Shown here one piece after another: positions 17,600 through 26,644 of a stretch of DNA of 64,000 nucleotides. Under the pieces are notes generated by a model. That model saw only the letters and a list, made by a program, of their open reading frames with translations, did not search any database and was not told where the DNA came from. The position numbers and the translations under genes are program-made. Numbering within the stretch: position 1 is the stretch's first letter; the number at the start of each line of letters is the position of its first letter. This stretch comes from Desulfitobacterium_A sp035539115 (lineage in GTDB: Bacteria; Bacillota; Desulfitobacteriia; Desulfitobacteriales; Desulfitobacteriaceae): positions 22,966-86,965 of the forward strand of contig NZ_DATLJA010000020.1 in assembly GCF_035539115.1 (NCBI RefSeq), in the 5' to 3' direction.

Positions 17600-17900
17600 T
17601 ACAGGCTCTCACTCTGGTGTCTTCGTTGGCTACTTCGCTTGCCTCCTTGCGCCGGGGCAAACCCTTCTGCTTTCTGGTCGTGTGTTTAGCCCGATTGACC
17701 TTGGCCGGTCAGTCGCACTTGTTTCCATGGCACACACGACACTAGGAACGTCCTGTTCCGTCGCAAGCTCGCCGCTCCTTCGCATCCTTACGATCGCGGC
17801 ATCAGGCCCTCCATGGCCAAGTGCGCGGCCCTTACTCGCTTCGGAGTCTACGCTTGCTTAACGCCACTCCAACGAATCTTTGAGCTCTCAACTTGGATCA
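17600..17900. repeat. hairpin-rich intergenic element, relative of family A
   Basis: The 509-bp gap between the PBP gene and murE holds no convincing gene. It contains many short inverted repeats, such as GGAAC/GTTCC, TGACC/GGTCA and a 9-bp pair GTCGTGTGT/ACACACGAC. It shares an exact 19-mer (17658-17676) with the mraY/murD gap (22187-22205). It also shares the module CATCAGGCC...GGCCAAGT, where a short stem GGCC/GGCC (17805-17808, 17815-17818) is replaced by other hairpins in the family A copies. Boundaries are approximate. Confidence 0.55.
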
Positions 17901-18059
17901 AAAGTAACGCTTAAGGGTTTTCAGTTTGTATCATGAGAATTATACTGTAATGGGGTTTACCAGGCATCTATAGCGAACAAATATAGCTTAGGGGCTGTGA
18001 AAATAAAATAGATCGAAGTCTGCTCGGAATTTGAACTGTCTATACTAGAATAGAAAGGT

Positions 18060-19553
18060 GTGATGAGGGTGCCAATGGTGAGTAAAAAACTTGCGAATAT
18101 TCTTGATGAAATTAAGGTACTGGCTTCCTCTGGAGATATTAAAGTAGAGATTCACGGAATGACGATGGATTCCCGACAGGTCCAGTCGGGGGATCTTTAT
18201 GCATGCGTTCCGGGAGCGAATGTGGATGGGCATGATTTCGCAGCTCAGGTTATCGAAAAAGGAGCTGCAGCGCTTTTAGTAGAGCGCTTGTTACCGTTTG
18301 AGGTCCCCCAGATTCAGGTTGAACATGTTCGCGATGTACTTGGGAAAATTGCCGCAAACCTGTATGATCATCCGAGCAGTAAGTTAGAAATGGTCGGAGT
18401 AACGGGAACGAATGGGAAAACGACGATTACCTATCTTGTGGAACAAATTATGAAAAGGCAAGGGAAAAAAGTGGGCCTTATTGGTACGCTCGGGGCACGG
18501 GTCGCGGGAAGAAAAATTCCGGGCAGCCGGACTACGCCAGAAGCGATTGATTTACAAAAGCTACTAGCGACGATGGTTGGCGAGGACGCCGATTTAGCAG
18601 TGATGGAAGTTTCTTCTCACGCTTTGGATTTAGGGCGTGTTCAGGGATGCGAATTTGACGCCGGAATTTTCACGAATCTAACACAAGATCACTTAGATTA
18701 TCATAAGACTATGGAGGGGTATTTACAGGCGAAGGCTCGTCTTTTTAAGGAATTAAAAGGTCCTAAACAACCGAAGATTGGGATTATCAACGGGGACGAT
18801 CCCGCCGCCAAAACTCTTTGCGAAGTTTCAGCTGCTCCGACAATAACGTATGGGGTTCGGGCTAAAGAGTTGGATTATAGGGCTGAAAATATTCAATTGT
18901 CAGCACATGGAATTCAGATGACCGTGCGTTTTCAAGGCAAGTTACAAGAGGTTCATTATTCAACTCCAGGCATGTTTAGCGTTTACAATGCGCTTGCAGC
19001 ATTTACCTGGGCAATAGAACGAGGATGTGATCCCCAGCTTGCGGCCGATGCCTTGGCGGAAGTCCAGGGTGTACCCGGCCGGTTTGAAAGTGTGCGTAAG
19101 GGGCAGCCGTTCCCGGTTATTGTTGATTACGCGCATACTCCGGATGGGCTGGAAAACGTATTAAAGACGGCTCGCGAATTTACCCAAGGCCAGTTGATCA
19201 CGGTCTTCGGGTGTGGGGGTGACCGAGATAAGGGGAAACGGCCGAAAATGGGCGAAATTTCTGCACGGTTGAGTGATTTCGTGATCGTGACTTCAGATAA
19301 TCCACGAACCGAAGAACCTGAGCAGATCATTAAGGATATTCTGGTTGGAATATCTGGAGTGGAATATACGGTCATGGTTAATCGCCGGGAGGCCATCATG
19401 GCGGCCTGTCGAATTGCCAAACCTGGAGACACTGTGTTAATTGCTGGCAAAGGGCATGAAGACTATCAGATCATTGGAAAAGAAACGTTTCCTTTTGATG
19501 ATCGGGAAGTAGCCAAAGAAGCCTTAAGGGGGCTTGGCTATGTGGAAAAGTAA
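18060..19553 (+). CDS. murE: UDP-MurNAc-tripeptide synthetase MurE (meso-DAP type)
   Basis: A 497-residue Mur ligase that adds the third residue to UDP-MurNAc-L-Ala-D-Glu. The ATP P-loop is VTGTNGKTTITYLV. The specificity motif DNPR (in SDNPRTEEPEQII) predicts meso-diaminopimelate rather than lysine. GVPGRFESV and VDYAHTPDGLENVL are further family motifs. Several in-frame starts crowd the site (GTG 18060, ATG 18063, GTG 18069, ATG 18075) after AAAGGTG and GAGGGTG, so the first few residues are uncertain. The end overlaps murF. Confidence 0.95.
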   Translation: MMRVPMVSKKLANILDEIKVLASSGDIKVEIHGMTMDSRQVQSGDLYACVPGANVDGHDFAAQVIEKGAAALLVERLLPFEVPQIQVEHVRDVLGKIAANLYDHPSSKLEMVGVTGTNGKTTITYLVEQIMKRQGKKVGLIGTLGARVAGRKIPGSRTTPEAIDLQKLLATMVGEDADLAVMEVSSHALDLGRVQGCEFDAGIFTNLTQDHLDYHKTMEGYLQAKARLFKELKGPKQPKIGIINGDDPAAKTLCEVSAAPTITYGVRAKELDYRAENIQLSAHGIQMTVRFQGKLQEVHYSTPGMFSVYNALAAFTWAIERGCDPQLAADALAEVQGVPGRFESVRKGQPFPVIVDYAHTPDGLENVLKTAREFTQGQLITVFGCGGDRDKGKRPKMGEISARLSDFVIVTSDNPRTEEPEQIIKDILVGISGVEYTVMVNRREAIMAACRIAKPGDTVLIAGKGHEDYQIIGKETFPFDDREVAKEALRGLGYVEK

Positions 19554-20946
19554 ACGTATTGCCGAAATTTTAAAGACGGAATGTAACGGAGATCCGCAAG
19601 TTCCGGTTTTCGGATGTGTCATCGATAGCCGGCAAACGCGAGGAGGGGAAGCTTTCTTTGCACTCGTGGGAGAGAAAGTAGACGGACATGATTATATCGA
19701 AGTCGCTTGGGAAAACGGAGCTAATCTCGTAATCGCGGAAAAAGCCAGGATGAAGGAACAGCCGAATTTGCATGTGCCTGAAGGCAAGGCGTTCATCCTC
19801 GTGGAATCCGGTCTAAACGCTATGCAGGAATTAGCCAAAGTATGGCGCCAGGAATTAGGGGCTAAGGTTGTTGGGATTACGGGGAGTAATGGCAAGACGA
19901 CAACTAAAGATATGGTTGCGGCCGTCCTCGCCCAAAAATACCAAGTGCATAAGAATAAGGAAAATCAAAATAACGAATTCGGCGTGCCGATGACGTTACT
20001 CAATGCACCAGCGACTACGGAAATTCTCGTGGTTGAAATGGGTATGCGTGGGTTGGGACAGATACGGGCACTTTGCGATTTCGTTCGACCCGATACGGGT
20101 GTAATTACGAATATTGGGACTACCCATATGGAACTTCTTGGCTCCCAGGAGAATATTGCGAAGGCTAAGTGGGAGTTGATCGAAGCGCTCCCAGTCGAGG
20201 GAACGGCAGTTCTCAATGGCGAGGATTTCTGGAGCGTCAAGATGGCAGAAACAGATCCACATCTTCAGATATATTATGGCATTGAGGGGAAGTACCATCA
20301 GCCGAATCTTCAAGGGATGAATCTCGTGCCAACGGGAACCTTGGGAACCCAGTTCGAGATTGTAACTCAGTCAGAGCATGGTTTTGCGGATCTCCCTTTG
20401 CCCGGTGAACACAATGTTTTAGATGCTCTCTCCGCTCTGGCGGTCGGAGAAATTTATGGAATCTCAATGGAGGAGGGTTGCCGCGGCCTAGCGGAGCTGG
20501 AGCTTTCGAAAATGCGTCTGGAATTACATCCGGGTATCCGCGAAAGTAGGCTTCTCAGCGATGTTTACAATGCCAACCCAACTTCAATGCAGGCCTCGCT
20601 CAAGGTTTTGAGTGAAAGATCAAGTCAGGCTACGCTGGCTATTTTGGGTGAAATGTACGAACTTGGGGAAGCGAGTGCTAGTGGGCATTATGCTGTCGGT
20701 CAATCTGTTGCCCAGCTCGGAATCACGGAACTCATTACCGTTGGGTGCTTAGCTGAAGAGATTGCCCGAGGGGCCTTGGAATCTGGTATGCCGCAAGTTA
20801 GAGTGCATGTCTGTCCGGATCGAGATAGAGCGATTTCCCAAGCAAAAATGCTGCTCAACTCACTTGGGGATGAAACCTGGGTTCTGATTAAGGCTTCTCG
20901 AGGAATGAAAATGGAAAAGATTACAGAGGCTCTACAGATATCCTAA
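19540..20946 (+). CDS. murF: UDP-MurNAc-tripeptide:D-Ala-D-Ala ligase MurF
   Basis: A 468-residue Mur ligase that adds D-Ala-D-Ala to complete the pentapeptide precursor. The P-loop ITGSNGKTTTKDM, the NKENQNNEFGVP segment, VEMGMRGLGQI and the DVYNANPTSMQASL motif are diagnostic of MurF. ATG 19540 is chosen because AAGGGGGC lies at proper distance; a TTG two codons upstream is possible. It overlaps murE by 14 bp, implying translational coupling. Confidence 0.95.
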   Translation: MWKSKRIAEILKTECNGDPQVPVFGCVIDSRQTRGGEAFFALVGEKVDGHDYIEVAWENGANLVIAEKARMKEQPNLHVPEGKAFILVESGLNAMQELAKVWRQELGAKVVGITGSNGKTTTKDMVAAVLAQKYQVHKNKENQNNEFGVPMTLLNAPATTEILVVEMGMRGLGQIRALCDFVRPDTGVITNIGTTHMELLGSQENIAKAKWELIEALPVEGTAVLNGEDFWSVKMAETDPHLQIYYGIEGKYHQPNLQGMNLVPTGTLGTQFEIVTQSEHGFADLPLPGEHNVLDALSALAVGEIYGISMEEGCRGLAELELSKMRLELHPGIRESRLLSDVYNANPTSMQASLKVLSERSSQATLAILGEMYELGEASASGHYAVGQSVAQLGITELITVGCLAEEIARGALESGMPQVRVHVCPDRDRAISQAKMLLNSLGDETWVLIKASRGMKMEKITEALQIS

Positions 20947-21029
20947 TCCACCTAAAATGTAGTAAAATCGGTAATAGAAAACTCGAGTCCTAAGAAGTTT
21001 GAGTTCGGAGAAAAGGAAGGAATCGATTC

Positions 21030-22037
21030 ATGTCAGAACGTTTACTCATGGCCGGGGGAATAGCGATTATCATTAGTTTGATTCTGGGCCCCTTTCTGAT
21101 CCCTTTATTACACACCCTTAAGTTTGGGCAGAACATCCGGGAGGATGGACCCCGGAGTCACTTGAAAAAGGCGGGAACCCCAACCATGGGCGGAATCATT
21201 TTCTTGGTGGGGATTGTGGCGGCAGCGTTATTGAGTGCAGAACAACCCACTTCTTTAGAGATGGTTACTGTTGTAGGGGCGATGCTAGGTTTTGGACTCA
21301 TTGGATTTATTGATGATTTTATTAAGGTTGTGATGCATCGTTCGTTGGGTTTGAGAGCTTATCAAAAATTAATCGGCCAGCTTGTCTTAGCCCTTATCCT
21401 GACCTGGGTGGCTGTGCGTTTACTGGGCCGTGGAACCGATCTTGTCATTCCGTTCACGTCTGTTCATCTTGAGTCAGGATGGTTTTATTATCCCTTCGTG
21501 GCTTTCATCATTGTGGGAATTACGAATGCCGTGAATCTAACAGATGGGTTAGATGGTTTGGCTGCTGGGACTACGTTTATCACTTCGCTTAGTTATATGC
21601 TGATTGCTTTGCTTGGGGCAACTCAAGGTGGAGGAGTCGCCATATTGGCGTATGAGTCAGATTTAGCCGTGTTTGCGGCATCTTTAGCGGGTGGCTGTCT
21701 TGGATTCCTGAGGTTTAATAAGTATCCGGCACGGGTTTTCATGGGAGATACCGGCTCTTTGGCTTTGGGTGGAGCTTTGGTTGGTTTAGCTGTCCTTACG
21801 AAGACGGAACTCGTACTTCTGCTTCTGGGGGGAGTTTATGTTATTGAGGCCTTTTCAGTTATTATTCAAGTGATCTCTTTCAAGACGACAGGAAAACGGA
21901 TTTTCAAGATGAGTCCCATTCACCATCATTTTGAACTGTCAGGATGGAATGAACGGAAAGTTGTTCTGACGTTTTGGACTGCGGCGCTTATTTTTGGATT
22001 GCTTGGGATTATTTCGTTTTTACCTTCTTTAGGGTAG
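21030..22037 (+). CDS. mraY: phospho-MurNAc-pentapeptide translocase MraY
   Basis: A 335-residue polytopic membrane enzyme that transfers phospho-MurNAc-pentapeptide to undecaprenyl phosphate, making lipid I. Its active-site motifs are present: GFIDDFIKV (Asp-Asp), NLTDGLDGLAAG and the C-terminal PIHHHFELSGWNE loop. About ten hydrophobic spans and normal length. Strong GAAAAGGAAGG site and ATG start. The murD gene that usually follows closely is pushed about 560 bp away by an inserted repeat element. Confidence 0.96.
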   Translation: MSERLLMAGGIAIIISLILGPFLIPLLHTLKFGQNIREDGPRSHLKKAGTPTMGGIIFLVGIVAAALLSAEQPTSLEMVTVVGAMLGFGLIGFIDDFIKVVMHRSLGLRAYQKLIGQLVLALILTWVAVRLLGRGTDLVIPFTSVHLESGWFYYPFVAFIIVGITNAVNLTDGLDGLAAGTTFITSLSYMLIALLGATQGGGVAILAYESDLAVFAASLAGGCLGFLRFNKYPARVFMGDTGSLALGGALVGLAVLTKTELVLLLLGGVYVIEAFSVIIQVISFKTTGKRIFKMSPIHHHFELSGWNERKVVLTFWTAALIFGLLGIISFLPSLG

Positions 22038-22069
22038 ATATTCATGCCACTAAGCAGCACTATCAGAGG

Positions 22070-22519
22070 ACGATTCTGGGTGGTGTAGCTTCTCGCCCAT
22101 CCGGACCTTCGGGCGTGAGTCTCCATCGGAGACTCACGTACTTAACCGCTCCTGGGCTGGCACATTCGCTTCCGTGGGAGCTCTGCCAAACCCTTCTGCT
22201 TTCTGCATGTGCGTCCTCCTGTGCATTCCGAACAGTCCAGTGAACTGTTCGCCCGAAGGTTGCACCCGCGACATCAGGCCCGTAAGCCGTGGTAAGGCTT
22301 ACGCACTTGTTTGGCCAAGTCAACTGGCGCCGCTAAGCTAAAGCGCGAAACCCCTTCACGGGCTTTCGTCCACGGAAGCATCGTGCGGCATAGTGCCCCT
22401 CCGCGAAATCGTTCACTTCTGTGCAATATAGGAGACTCGGCTTAGAGGTGAGGTACGAAACTCAAGCCCTAGTCGACTTATCCTCGAAGGGGAGAAGCTA
22501 CACTTTTGGGTCTCTTTTA
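22070..22519 (+). repeat. family A intergenic repeat, copy with terminal inverted repeats
   Basis: A roughly 450-bp element filling most of the mraY/murD gap. Near its ends lie GTGTAGCTTCT (22083-22093) and its exact reverse complement AGAAGCTACAC (22493-22503). Inside are a perfect 11-bp hairpin (22114-22124 with 22128-22138), GAACAGT/ACTGTTC, and CGTAAGCC (22281-22288)/GGCTTACG (22296-22303) nested in GGCC/GGCC. Long blocks match the copy at 48535-48796 in reverse orientation, including an exact 17-mer (22261-22277). No convincing gene is seen; it looks like a MITE or structured-RNA family. Confidence 0.75.
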
Positions 22520-22599
22520 GTCATTTTTAAGGTTTTAGAGTAGTAGATGCTTTTGCAATATCGAATGAATAGAGAAGAAATTTATAGAAGGTGATCCGT

Positions 22600-23970
22600 G
22601 TGAATTTAAAAAATAAAAAAGTTTTAGTTGTAGGTGCTGGCCGAAGTGGATTGGCGGCTGTGAAAAAGTTGTTGGAGCTGGACTCGAACGTTATTTTGAC
22701 GGATAAGCAGGATTATGGAAAGTTAGAGGGGTTATCTGAATTAGGCCTTGTCCCAAGTCAACTTGTTTTGGGTCGGATTCCTGAATGGGAAGAAGTCCAA
22801 GCGGAACTGATTGTGCTTTCACCGGGGGTTTCGCCAAAGCTTCCATTTATCCAAGCAGGAATCGCACTCGGGGTACCGGTGTGGAGCGAGGTCGAACTCG
22901 CGTTGCGGGATAATCCGGCGAAGAAAGTGGGAATTACGGGAACGAACGGGAAAACAACGACGACCACTTTGATTGGGGAGTTAGCCAAGGAAACGGGACG
23001 ACCCGCTGTTGTCGCAGGAAATATTGGGGTGGCTTTAAGTGGACATGCCGATAAGCTGTCCGAGAAGGGTATTATCGTGGCTGAGCTTTCTAGTTTCCAG
23101 CTTGAACTGATAGACGAGCTGCGGTTAAATATAGCGATCCTGTTGAATATCACACCTGATCATTTGGATCGACACGCTACAATCGAGAATTATTTGGCAG
23201 CAAAGGCTCGCATTTTTGAGAATCAGACCTCAGAAGATTTAGCCATCTTAAACTGGGATGATCCGGCAGTTCGGGCTCTAGGTCCAAGTCTTAAGGCTAG
23301 GGTTCTGTATTTTAGTCCGTCGACTTACCTGAAGGAAGGAATCAGCCTTCGAGGCGAAGATGTTGTCTATTCTGAAAACGGGAAGGTTACGCGGGTTCTC
23401 GACCGGAAAGAATTGCAGATCCGCGGTAGTCATAACTTAGAAAATGTGATGGCTTCGATCGGAGCAGCTCGCGAACTCGGTTTAAGTTTTTCGGAAATTG
23501 CTGAAGGGCTTCGGCAATTCAAGGGAGTCGAACATCGTCAGGAGATTGTGGGCACGTTCGATGGAATTTTATATATCAATGATTCTAAAGGAACAAATCC
23601 AGATGCAGCAGAAAAGGCCTTGTATGCTTTTGCCGAACAGCCCATCGTCTTGATTGCCGGCGGGAAAAATAAAGGTCTCGATTTTCACGATTTTATGAAA
23701 ATCGTGAAAGAACGCGTGAAAAGCGTTGTTATTTTAGGTATGGCGGCTGATGAAATGGAGCAAGCGGCTAAGGAGGTGGGGGTCCCCCGAATTGTTCGAG
23801 CAGGAAGTTTCGAGGAAGGGGTCAAGCTTGCAACCGCCGAGGCTGTTGCCGGAGATGTTGTCCTTCTTTCTCCAGCTTGTACAAGTTGGGATATGTTTAA
23901 GAGTTATGAAGAAAGAGGGGAATTCTTTAAGGAGTTAGTGCGTAGGCATTATAGGGAACCCATCTCATAA
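22600..23970 (+). CDS. murD: UDP-MurNAc-L-Ala:D-Glu ligase MurD
   Basis: A 456-residue Mur ligase that adds D-glutamate. It has the N-terminal Rossmann-like VLVVGAGRSGLAAVKKL, the ATP P-loop ITGTNGKTTTTTLIGE, NITPDHLDRH and INDSKGTNPDAAEKAL, and a C-terminal SPACTSWDMFKSYEERG typical of MurD. GTG 22600 is preferred because GAAGGTGAT lies at proper spacing; an earlier GTG at 22591 is within that site. It follows the family A repeat and begins the next run of genes. Confidence 0.95.
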   Translation: MNLKNKKVLVVGAGRSGLAAVKKLLELDSNVILTDKQDYGKLEGLSELGLVPSQLVLGRIPEWEEVQAELIVLSPGVSPKLPFIQAGIALGVPVWSEVELALRDNPAKKVGITGTNGKTTTTTLIGELAKETGRPAVVAGNIGVALSGHADKLSEKGIIVAELSSFQLELIDELRLNIAILLNITPDHLDRHATIENYLAAKARIFENQTSEDLAILNWDDPAVRALGPSLKARVLYFSPSTYLKEGISLRGEDVVYSENGKVTRVLDRKELQIRGSHNLENVMASIGAARELGLSFSEIAEGLRQFKGVEHRQEIVGTFDGILYINDSKGTNPDAAEKALYAFAEQPIVLIAGGKNKGLDFHDFMKIVKERVKSVVILGMAADEMEQAAKEVGVPRIVRAGSFEEGVKLATAEAVAGDVVLLSPACTSWDMFKSYEERGEFFKELVRRHYREPIS

Positions 23971-23990
23971 GTCAAAGGGGGAACTTGAAA

Positions 23991-25085
23991 ATGCCGAGAC
24001 GCCACCGACCGGATTGGATCTTACTGGGCGCAATACTCGCGCTTCTCACTATTGGAATAGTGATGGTGTACAGCTCAAGCGCAGTTAAAGGATATATCCA
24101 GTATGATGATCCTTATCACTTCTTGAAGATGGAGGTGATATGGATTAGCCTCGGTCTGGCAGCAATGGCCGGGGCAATGCGGCTGGATTTGCAGCTTTTA
24201 AGGCGTTTCGCTAAACCGGCATTGATTCTGGCGATTGTGCTTCTGATTATGGTTAAGATCCCTGGAGTAGGACGTCGCGTCAATGGTGCTGACCGTTGGA
24301 TTGGGCTAGGGCCGTTATCAATTCAGCCTTCGGAAGTGATCAAATTGGCGATGGTTTTGGTTGTGGCGCATCTTTTGGCCATTAATCCCTATAAAATAAA
24401 ATCGTTTCGCAAAGGGCTCTTACCTATTTTAGGATTACTTGGCCTGGTTGCAGGATTGATTATGCTTCAACCGGATTTAGGGACGACTTTAGCTATCGCC
24501 GGGACAACGTTTTTCATGCTGATTGCAGCGGGAGCACGGGTTAGCCATTTGCTGGCCTTAGGCGGGTCGGGTTTAAGCTTAGTCGTTGCAGCGATCGCTG
24601 CTGCGCCCTATCGGATGCGACGAATCACGGCTTTTCTCGATCCCTGGGCAGATCCTTCAGGAAAAGGGTATCAGACGATTCAAGCGTTGTTGGCCTTAGG
24701 TCCGGGAGGGCTCTTTGGTTTAGGACTCGGGCAAAGCAAACAAAAGTTTCTCTACCTCCCGGAAAATCACACCGACTTTATTTTCGCGATGATCGGAGAG
24801 GAATTGGGATTCGTGGGGGCTTCGCTCGTCATTATTCTGTTCTTCCTGTTTGCTTGGCGAGGTTTCCGCGTGGCTATGGGAGCTCCAGATGCTTTTACAG
24901 GGCTTTTAGCGGTCGGGCTAACGGCGATGGTCAGCATTCAGGCGATGATTAACATGGGGGTTGTGAGCGGGGTTTTGCCTGTAACTGGGATCACGTTGCC
25001 GTTTTTAAGCTATGGGGGGACTTCGCTCGTCTTCACGATGCTTGGGGTCGGAGTGCTGCTTAATATTTCGCGGGAGTCACGCTAG
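23991..25085 (+). CDS. ftsW: SEDS-family peptidoglycan polymerase FtsW/SpoVE
   Basis: A 364-residue membrane protein with about ten spans of the SEDS family, which polymerises lipid II with a partner class B PBP. Family marks are GIVMVYSSSAVKGY near the N-terminus, the GLGPLSIQPSEVIKLAMV segment, LQPDLGTTL and the terminal TGITLPFLSYGGTSLV. ATG 23991 fits the AAAGGGGG site better than the TTG two codons earlier. In a sporulating Firmicute it may be FtsW, SpoVE or both; the sequence does not separate them. Confidence 0.92.
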   Translation: MPRRHRPDWILLGAILALLTIGIVMVYSSSAVKGYIQYDDPYHFLKMEVIWISLGLAAMAGAMRLDLQLLRRFAKPALILAIVLLIMVKIPGVGRRVNGADRWIGLGPLSIQPSEVIKLAMVLVVAHLLAINPYKIKSFRKGLLPILGLLGLVAGLIMLQPDLGTTLAIAGTTFFMLIAAGARVSHLLALGGSGLSLVVAAIAAAPYRMRRITAFLDPWADPSGKGYQTIQALLALGPGGLFGLGLGQSKQKFLYLPENHTDFIFAMIGEELGFVGASLVIILFFLFAWRGFRVAMGAPDAFTGLLAVGLTAMVSIQAMINMGVVSGVLPVTGITLPFLSYGGTSLVFTMLGVGVLLNISRESR

Positions 25086-25108
25086 TTTTTTTACAGGAGT
25101 AGGACAGC

Positions 25109-25317
25109 GGCACAGCTTTGGCCACGGTCGCTTGTGGCGCTCGCAGACCAAACTAGAGCTCAGAAGTCGGGCTCCGGCGGGATATCCGGCAAAATCGCCA
25201 TCCTTGGCTCACTGCCGGCCATGCACGTCGTGTGCGCGGTCCCGCCTCCGCCCGACTTCTGAGCTAAGTTCGGTGATCTGCTCGCTTTAATACGCTCCCT
25301 TTGGCCAAAGCGGTGCC
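25109..25317. repeat. nested long inverted repeat (element C)
   Basis: The 371-bp ftsW/murG gap holds a two-level inverted repeat. The outer arms 25109-25124 and 25302-25317 pair at 15 of 16 positions. The inner arms 25157-25172 and 25250-25265 pair perfectly over 16 bp and continue, after a symmetric 3-nt internal loop, with GGCGGGA/TCCCGCC. It is G+C-richer than its surroundings. I found no second copy in this window and no clear match to family A. It could be a mobile cruciform element or a structured RNA. Confidence 0.65.
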
Positions 25318-25456
25318 TGGGGTCAATGCTGAGAAATTGAACTTAAACGTAACTCGCTTCGAAGAACTACTGGAGCATAGCCCCATAAGCTAAAGTACCA
25401 GGAAAAAATCTAAAATGCCAAGATAATCATTAAGCGAATGAAAGGGGTTAGATCCC

Positions 25457-26566
25457 GTGCGTGTGATTGTGACCGGGGGAGGGACTGGAGGACATATTTA
25501 TCCTGCCTTAGCGATTGCGAAGGGAATGTTGTCCGCTGACCCGAAAACTGAGATCCTTTACGTGGGCACAGATACAGGAATGGAAGCGAAGCTTGTTCCT
25601 GAGGCAGGTCTGAAGTTTGCCAGCGTGTTTGGACATGGGCTACCACGCAAGATCAGCGTGGAAACACTAAAGGTCGGAGTTAAAAGTGTTAAAGCACTTT
25701 GGCAAACCAAACAAATCCTGAAGAAATTTAAGCCTGACCTAGTCGTGGGAACAGGGGGATATGTATCTGGACCGGTTGTTTTAACGGCGGCCTTCTTTGG
25801 GATTCCTACTCTGCTTCATGAGCAAAATGCCCTGCCTGGTGTGACTAATAAAATCCTTGCTCGGTTTGTGCGTAAGGTTATGGTTACCTTCCCAGACAGT
25901 ATTGCTTATTTTGGGAGCCAAAAGAAACTTGTCTTGACGGGTTTACCTGTTCGATCGGAAATCGGTCAGGTAAGCCGGCAGGAAGGGGCGGAGCGGCTTG
26001 GCTTAAGCCCTGAGTGTTTGACCTTGCTCATTACGGGCGGAAGCCGAGGGGCACGGAGCATTAACCAAGCCATGTTCAAGGTGCTCAAGGAGTTATCCTT
26101 ACAGCCGAAAGTTCAAGTCGTTTGGGCCACCGGAAGCGCGACCTATCAGGAAACTCTAAAGGGATTGAAAGAGGCAGGGATCCAGTGGAAGAGAGACAAT
26201 TGGAAGGTGCTTGAGTACCTGAACGATATGCCAGCAGCTTTAGCTTGTGCTGATCTCTGGATTGGGCGTGCGGGAGCAGCTTCACTTGCAGAATTGATGG
26301 TTGCAGGTAAACCCGCCATCCTTGTGCCTTATCCTTATGCGGCTGAAAATCATCAAGAATACAATGCTCGGGCGTTAGAACAAGCTGGAGCTGCGCGCGT
26401 CATTTTGGATAAAGAATTAACCGGGGATGCCCTCTGGCAAACGATTCGTGACTTAATGGGGCAATCGGGTAAGCTCCAAGAGATGGCTGTAAAAGCGAAG
26501 GGACTAGCTCAGCCTGATGCTTTAAGCAAAATCGTGAACATCTGTTTCGAAACAGGGTGGAAATAG
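25457..26566 (+). CDS. murG: lipid II synthase MurG
   Basis: A 369-residue peripheral membrane GT-B glycosyltransferase that adds GlcNAc to lipid I. Conserved pieces are the N-terminal TGGGTGGHIYPALAIA, GTGGYVSGPVVL, LHEQNALPGVTNK and the UDP-sugar site GRAGAASLAELMVAGKPAI followed by PYPYAAENHQEYNA. GTG start behind GAAAGGGG. It stands after the nested repeat at 25109-25317. Confidence 0.96.
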   Translation: MRVIVTGGGTGGHIYPALAIAKGMLSADPKTEILYVGTDTGMEAKLVPEAGLKFASVFGHGLPRKISVETLKVGVKSVKALWQTKQILKKFKPDLVVGTGGYVSGPVVLTAAFFGIPTLLHEQNALPGVTNKILARFVRKVMVTFPDSIAYFGSQKKLVLTGLPVRSEIGQVSRQEGAERLGLSPECLTLLITGGSRGARSINQAMFKVLKELSLQPKVQVVWATGSATYQETLKGLKEAGIQWKRDNWKVLEYLNDMPAALACADLWIGRAGAASLAELMVAGKPAILVPYPYAAENHQEYNARALEQAGAARVILDKELTGDALWQTIRDLMGQSGKLQEMAVKAKGLAQPDALSKIVNICFETGWK

Positions 26567-26644
26567 AAGGAATCTGCTCCCGAATCACACCTTCTTGACG
26601 GTTGGCATAACATATGACAGTCAGAAGGAAGGGAGTGGATTGTC

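Noticed and set aside
17554..17745. Small frame after the PBP gene
   Set aside because: No ribosome site, odd composition, and it lies in the hairpin-rich element.
21974..22323. Overlapping frames on both strands at the end of mraY and in the repeat
   Set aside because: They run from mraY in the wrong frame into family A DNA; composition comes from the repeat, with no homology recognised.
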